From Actinomycetospora chibensis (lineage in GTDB: Bacteria; Actinomycetota; Actinomycetes; Mycobacteriales; Pseudonocardiaceae): DNA of 64,000 bases. The stretch covers positions 1 through 64,000 of the forward strand of contig NZ_JAQZAM010000005.1 of assembly GCF_028737215.1 (NCBI RefSeq), read 5' to 3'. The notes beneath the pieces were generated by a model. That model made no database searches and was not told where the DNA came from. It saw nothing but the letters and a program-made list of their open reading frames with translations. A program made the translations under genes and the position numbers. The stretch's first letter is position 1. The number at the start of each line of letters is the position of its first letter. Shown in pieces: positions 62,244 through 64,000 of this stretch.

Positions 62244-62459
62244 GTGTCCGCCCCGTCCTCCGGTCCCGACCTGCGCCCCGCCGCGCTCGACGACGCCGCC
62301 CTCGCCGACCTGCGCCGCGTCGAGGAGCGCATCGGCACCCCGCTCGTCGCGTACGAGGCCGAGAGCCCCTACGCCGAGCTCACCGACGAGCAGCTCGCCG
62401 AGATCCGGCGCGCCGAGAGCGCCCTCGGCGTCCGGCTGCTGGCCTACCGCCCGGCCTGA
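62244..62459 (+). CDS. Small acidic hypothetical protein
   Basis: 71 residues from GTG 62244 behind an excellent ribosome-binding site (GGGAGG, 4 bases away). Composition is helical and acidic: two similar halves, DLRRVEERIGTPLVAYEAE and EIRRAESALGVRLLAYRPA, suggest an internal duplication of about 30 residues. No family recognised. It is divergent from the SPL-type gene. Confidence 0.65.
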   Translation: MSAPSSGPDLRPAALDDAALADLRRVEERIGTPLVAYEAESPYAELTDEQLAEIRRAESALGVRLLAYRPA

Positions 62460-63211
62460 TCAGACCCGCGCCTCGGCGACCGCCACGGTGCGGCCTCCGA
62501 ACCGCGCGACGTCCGGGTCCGCGAGCAGCGCGCACACCGCCCGGCCCGGCGCCTCGACGTCGTCCACGCCGGGTGGGAGCGCGTCACCCAGGGCCGCGAC
62601 GATCGCCTCGGTGGCCGTGAAGCCCGGGGAGAGGCACAGCGCCGTGCCTCCGTGCGGCGCGAGGTCGTGGTGCACCGAGCGCGCGAGACGCGAGATGCCG
62701 GTCATCGCGAGGTCGTAGACGGCGTGCCCGCCGAGGACCTCGTCGTCGTGACCCCCGTAGCCCGTCATCACGACGAGCCCGCCGCGCGCGAGCACGAGCG
62801 GCGTCGCGGCGCGCACCGTGTCGTCGTGGCTGCGCAGCCCGACGTCGATCATGTTCGTCCAGTGCGCGGGGTCGAGCTCCCAGAACGGGCTCGGCGCGAA
62901 GGGCAGCGCGTTGCCGTCGAAGGCGTTGGCGACGACGAGGTCGAGCCCGTCGTGCCGCTCCCGGACGGCGCCGAGGACCGGGTCGAGCGCCGCGGCCCCG
63001 TGGGCATGGTCGACGGCGTGTGCGACACCGCGGCCGCCGCGCTCGTCGACCTCCGCCGCCGTGTCCTCCACCGTCCCCGGCAGGGTCGGGTGCGGCCGGG
63101 CCTAGGTGTCGCGATCGGTGACGTGCACCGTCGCGCCGGTGTCGGCCAGCGCCAGCGCGATCCCCGGCCGACGCCCCGGGCGGCTCCCGTGACCAGCGCG
63201 ACCGTACTCAC
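62460..63211 (-). pseudogene. Short-chain dehydrogenase broken by a frameshift and an in-frame TAG
   Basis: GTG 63211 starts VSTVALVTGAARGVGRG, the SDR cofactor motif. Near 63163 a GGGG run has lost one G and the continuation IALALADTGATVHVTDRDT is in another frame. That frame meets TAG at 63103-63105, and behind it the rest follows in frame: TLPGTVEDTAAEVDERGG, LVVANAFDGNALP, VVMTGYGG with the catalytic region and the C terminus AVAEARV. Two separate lesions make function unlikely. The start overlaps the stop of the SRPBCC gene, so it was the third gene of the ArsR operon. Confidence 0.8.
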
Positions 63212-63714
63212 GACGCCGGGTCGGTCGCGGCGTAGCGCGGCGCGAGGGACTCCCAGGCGGCGAGGAACGTCGGCCCGTCGCAACCCGCGGACCCCACGTC
63301 ACGCCCGTCCAGGTGCACGGCGAGGTTGCCGAGGTGCACGTGCCACCCGGCTCCGTACTGCACGACGTCGACGTCGAGGCGAGTGTGGTCGAGCCGCAGC
63401 AGCGTGCCGTCGCCATCGGGGACGAGGCGCAGCACCAGCTCGGAGGGCGGCTCGCCCGTGTAGTCCCAGGTGAGACGCAGCTCGTGGGGCGGGTCCCAGG
63501 ACATGACGGTGCAGCGGGCGGTCTCGTCGCCGTTCATCCGCAGCACGAACGTCGCGTCGGGCCCCGGCGCGCCGGACTCGACCGGCGCCAGCCAGTCGCC
63601 CAGGCGTCCGGGCTGGGTGAGGGCCGCCCAGACGCGAGAGGCGGGCGAGGCCAGGCGGCGCTCGAGGTGGACGGTGCCGGCGGCCCGGTCCACGGTGCCG
63701 AGGAGGTCGGTCAC
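63208..63714 (-). CDS. SRPBCC/AHSA1-type protein of an ArsR operon
   Basis: 168 residues from GTG 63714. GTVHLERRLASPASRVWAALTQPGRLGDWL is the activator-of-Hsp90 / START-like start, ATFVLRMNGDETARCTVMSWDPPHELRLTW the following strands, and DGPTFLAAWESLAP the C-terminal helix. ArsR-SRPBCC pairs are very common in actinobacteria, often with a transport or resistance gene; ligand unknown. Both ends overlap neighbours (GTGA). Confidence 0.85.
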   Translation of the reverse strand: MTDLLGTVDRAAGTVHLERRLASPASRVWAALTQPGRLGDWLAPVESGAPGPDATFVLRMNGDETARCTVMSWDPPHELRLTWDYTGEPPSELVLRLVPDGDGTLLRLDHTRLDVDVVQYGAGWHVHLGNLAVHLDGRDVGSAGCDGPTFLAAWESLAPRYAATDPAS

Positions 63715-64000
63715 GGTGTACTCCCATCATGGTCGGTCTCGAGGTGGCGCTCGAGGGCGTCGAGACGCCCGGTCCAGAAGCTGGTCTGCCGTGACGCCCA
63801 GCCGGCCAGCTCGTCGAGCGGGCCGGGGTCGAGGCGGTAGACGCGGCGCTGCGCGTCGACGGTGCTGGTGACCAGCCCGGACTCGCGCAGCACCTTGAGG
63901 TGCTTGGACGCGGTGGGCTGACGGATCCCGAACCGCTCGGCGGCGAGGTCGGCGAGCTCGCCCGCCGTCACCTCGCCCCGAGCCAGCCGCTCGACCATCG
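63711..64000 (-). CDS. ArsR-family regulator (5' end cut by the window)
   Basis: At least 96 residues. The winged helix has ELADLAAERFGIRQPTASKHLKVLRESGLV as recognition region and VDAQRRVYRLDPGPLDEL as wing. The apparent Met at 63998 is probably internal, since family members begin with an extra DPTRR-A segment upstream, so the true start lies beyond base 64000. It is the first gene of a regulator-SRPBCC-SDR operon. No metal-binding CxC is visible, so it is of the non-metal subtype. Confidence 0.85.
   Translation of the reverse strand, partial: MVERLARGEVTAGELADLAAERFGIRQPTASKHLKVLRESGLVTSTVDAQRRVYRLDPGPLDELAGWASRQTSFWTGRLDALERHLETDHDGSTP

Overview
The window is a stretch of very GC-rich (about 74 %) actinobacterial chromosome. 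Its markers point to the Pseudonocardiales, an Actinomycetospora or Pseudonocardia type genome, inferred from gene content and not from any search: mycobacterial-type integration host factor, a resuscitation-promoting-factor-like transglycosylase, MgtA-type mannosyltransferase, a DUF574 methyltransferase, a DUF222/HNH-type protein, many GTG starts and ATGA/GTGA stop-start overlaps. No rRNA, tRNA, CRISPR array, phage or insertion sequence was seen.

Layout. 0-5.6 kb: mIHF with its terminator, then a minus-strand lipid block (MgtA-like glycosyltransferase, OlsB-like GNAT, OlsA-like acyltransferase, methyltransferase) and a DUF574 methyltransferase. 5.9-11.6 kb: Rpf-like protein, FAD dehydrogenase, wall-anchored small protein, aldo/keto reductase, HSL-type lipase, DUF3253 and SRPBCC proteins. 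11.6-20.4 kb: an aromatic catabolism island. A CoA-transferase and a flavin reductase face a salicylate-hydroxylase-like monooxygenase, followed by catA, a LysR regulator, catB, catC, pcaD, pcaI and pcaJ: catechol to 3-oxoadipyl-CoA (pcaF is not present). 20.5-28.3 kb: PAS protein, acetoacetyl-CoA synthetase, methyltransferase, MFS exporter with a damaged 5' end, CBS protein, aldo/keto reductase, a macrolide-type glycosyltransferase behind a candidate leader-peptide attenuator, and a Dabb protein. 28.3-37 kb: a sugar/polyol ABC transporter operon, its LacI regulator and operator, and xylulokinase, interrupted by a decayed NAD-binding transporter/channel gene. 37-39.9 kb: Hsp20 under a HAIR box and a tight three-gene operon: TIGR04222-like membrane protein with a Cys/Gly tail, DUF692 (MNIO) enzyme and SCO6045-like partner. 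40-54 kb: housekeeping and small families (DEAD-box helicase, ilvD, YceI, BrkB, pyrophosphatase, DUF3500, carboxylesterase, OsmC). 54-64 kb: a giant indolepyruvate ferredoxin oxidoreductase with its divergent Lrp regulator, a thioesterase, a broken DUF222 gene, spore photoproduct lyase, and an ArsR-SRPBCC-SDR operon whose SDR is broken.

The most unusual content: (1) a dispersed family of about ten 3'-end elements, always within about 30 nt of a stop codon and always in the sense orientation, with a covarying hairpin sharing four bases with a second palindrome; (2) two palindromic elements inserted in frame inside proteins (LysR and the ferredoxin oxidoreductase), both built from a 14-nt unit repeated at a 30-nt period; (3) the DUF692/TIGR04222/SCO6045-like operon, which looks like a peptide-modification system acting on a membrane protein; (4) a leaderless 7-residue upstream ORF plus hairpin ahead of the macrolide-type glycosyltransferase; (5) five genes with frameshifts, in-frame stops or internal deletions.
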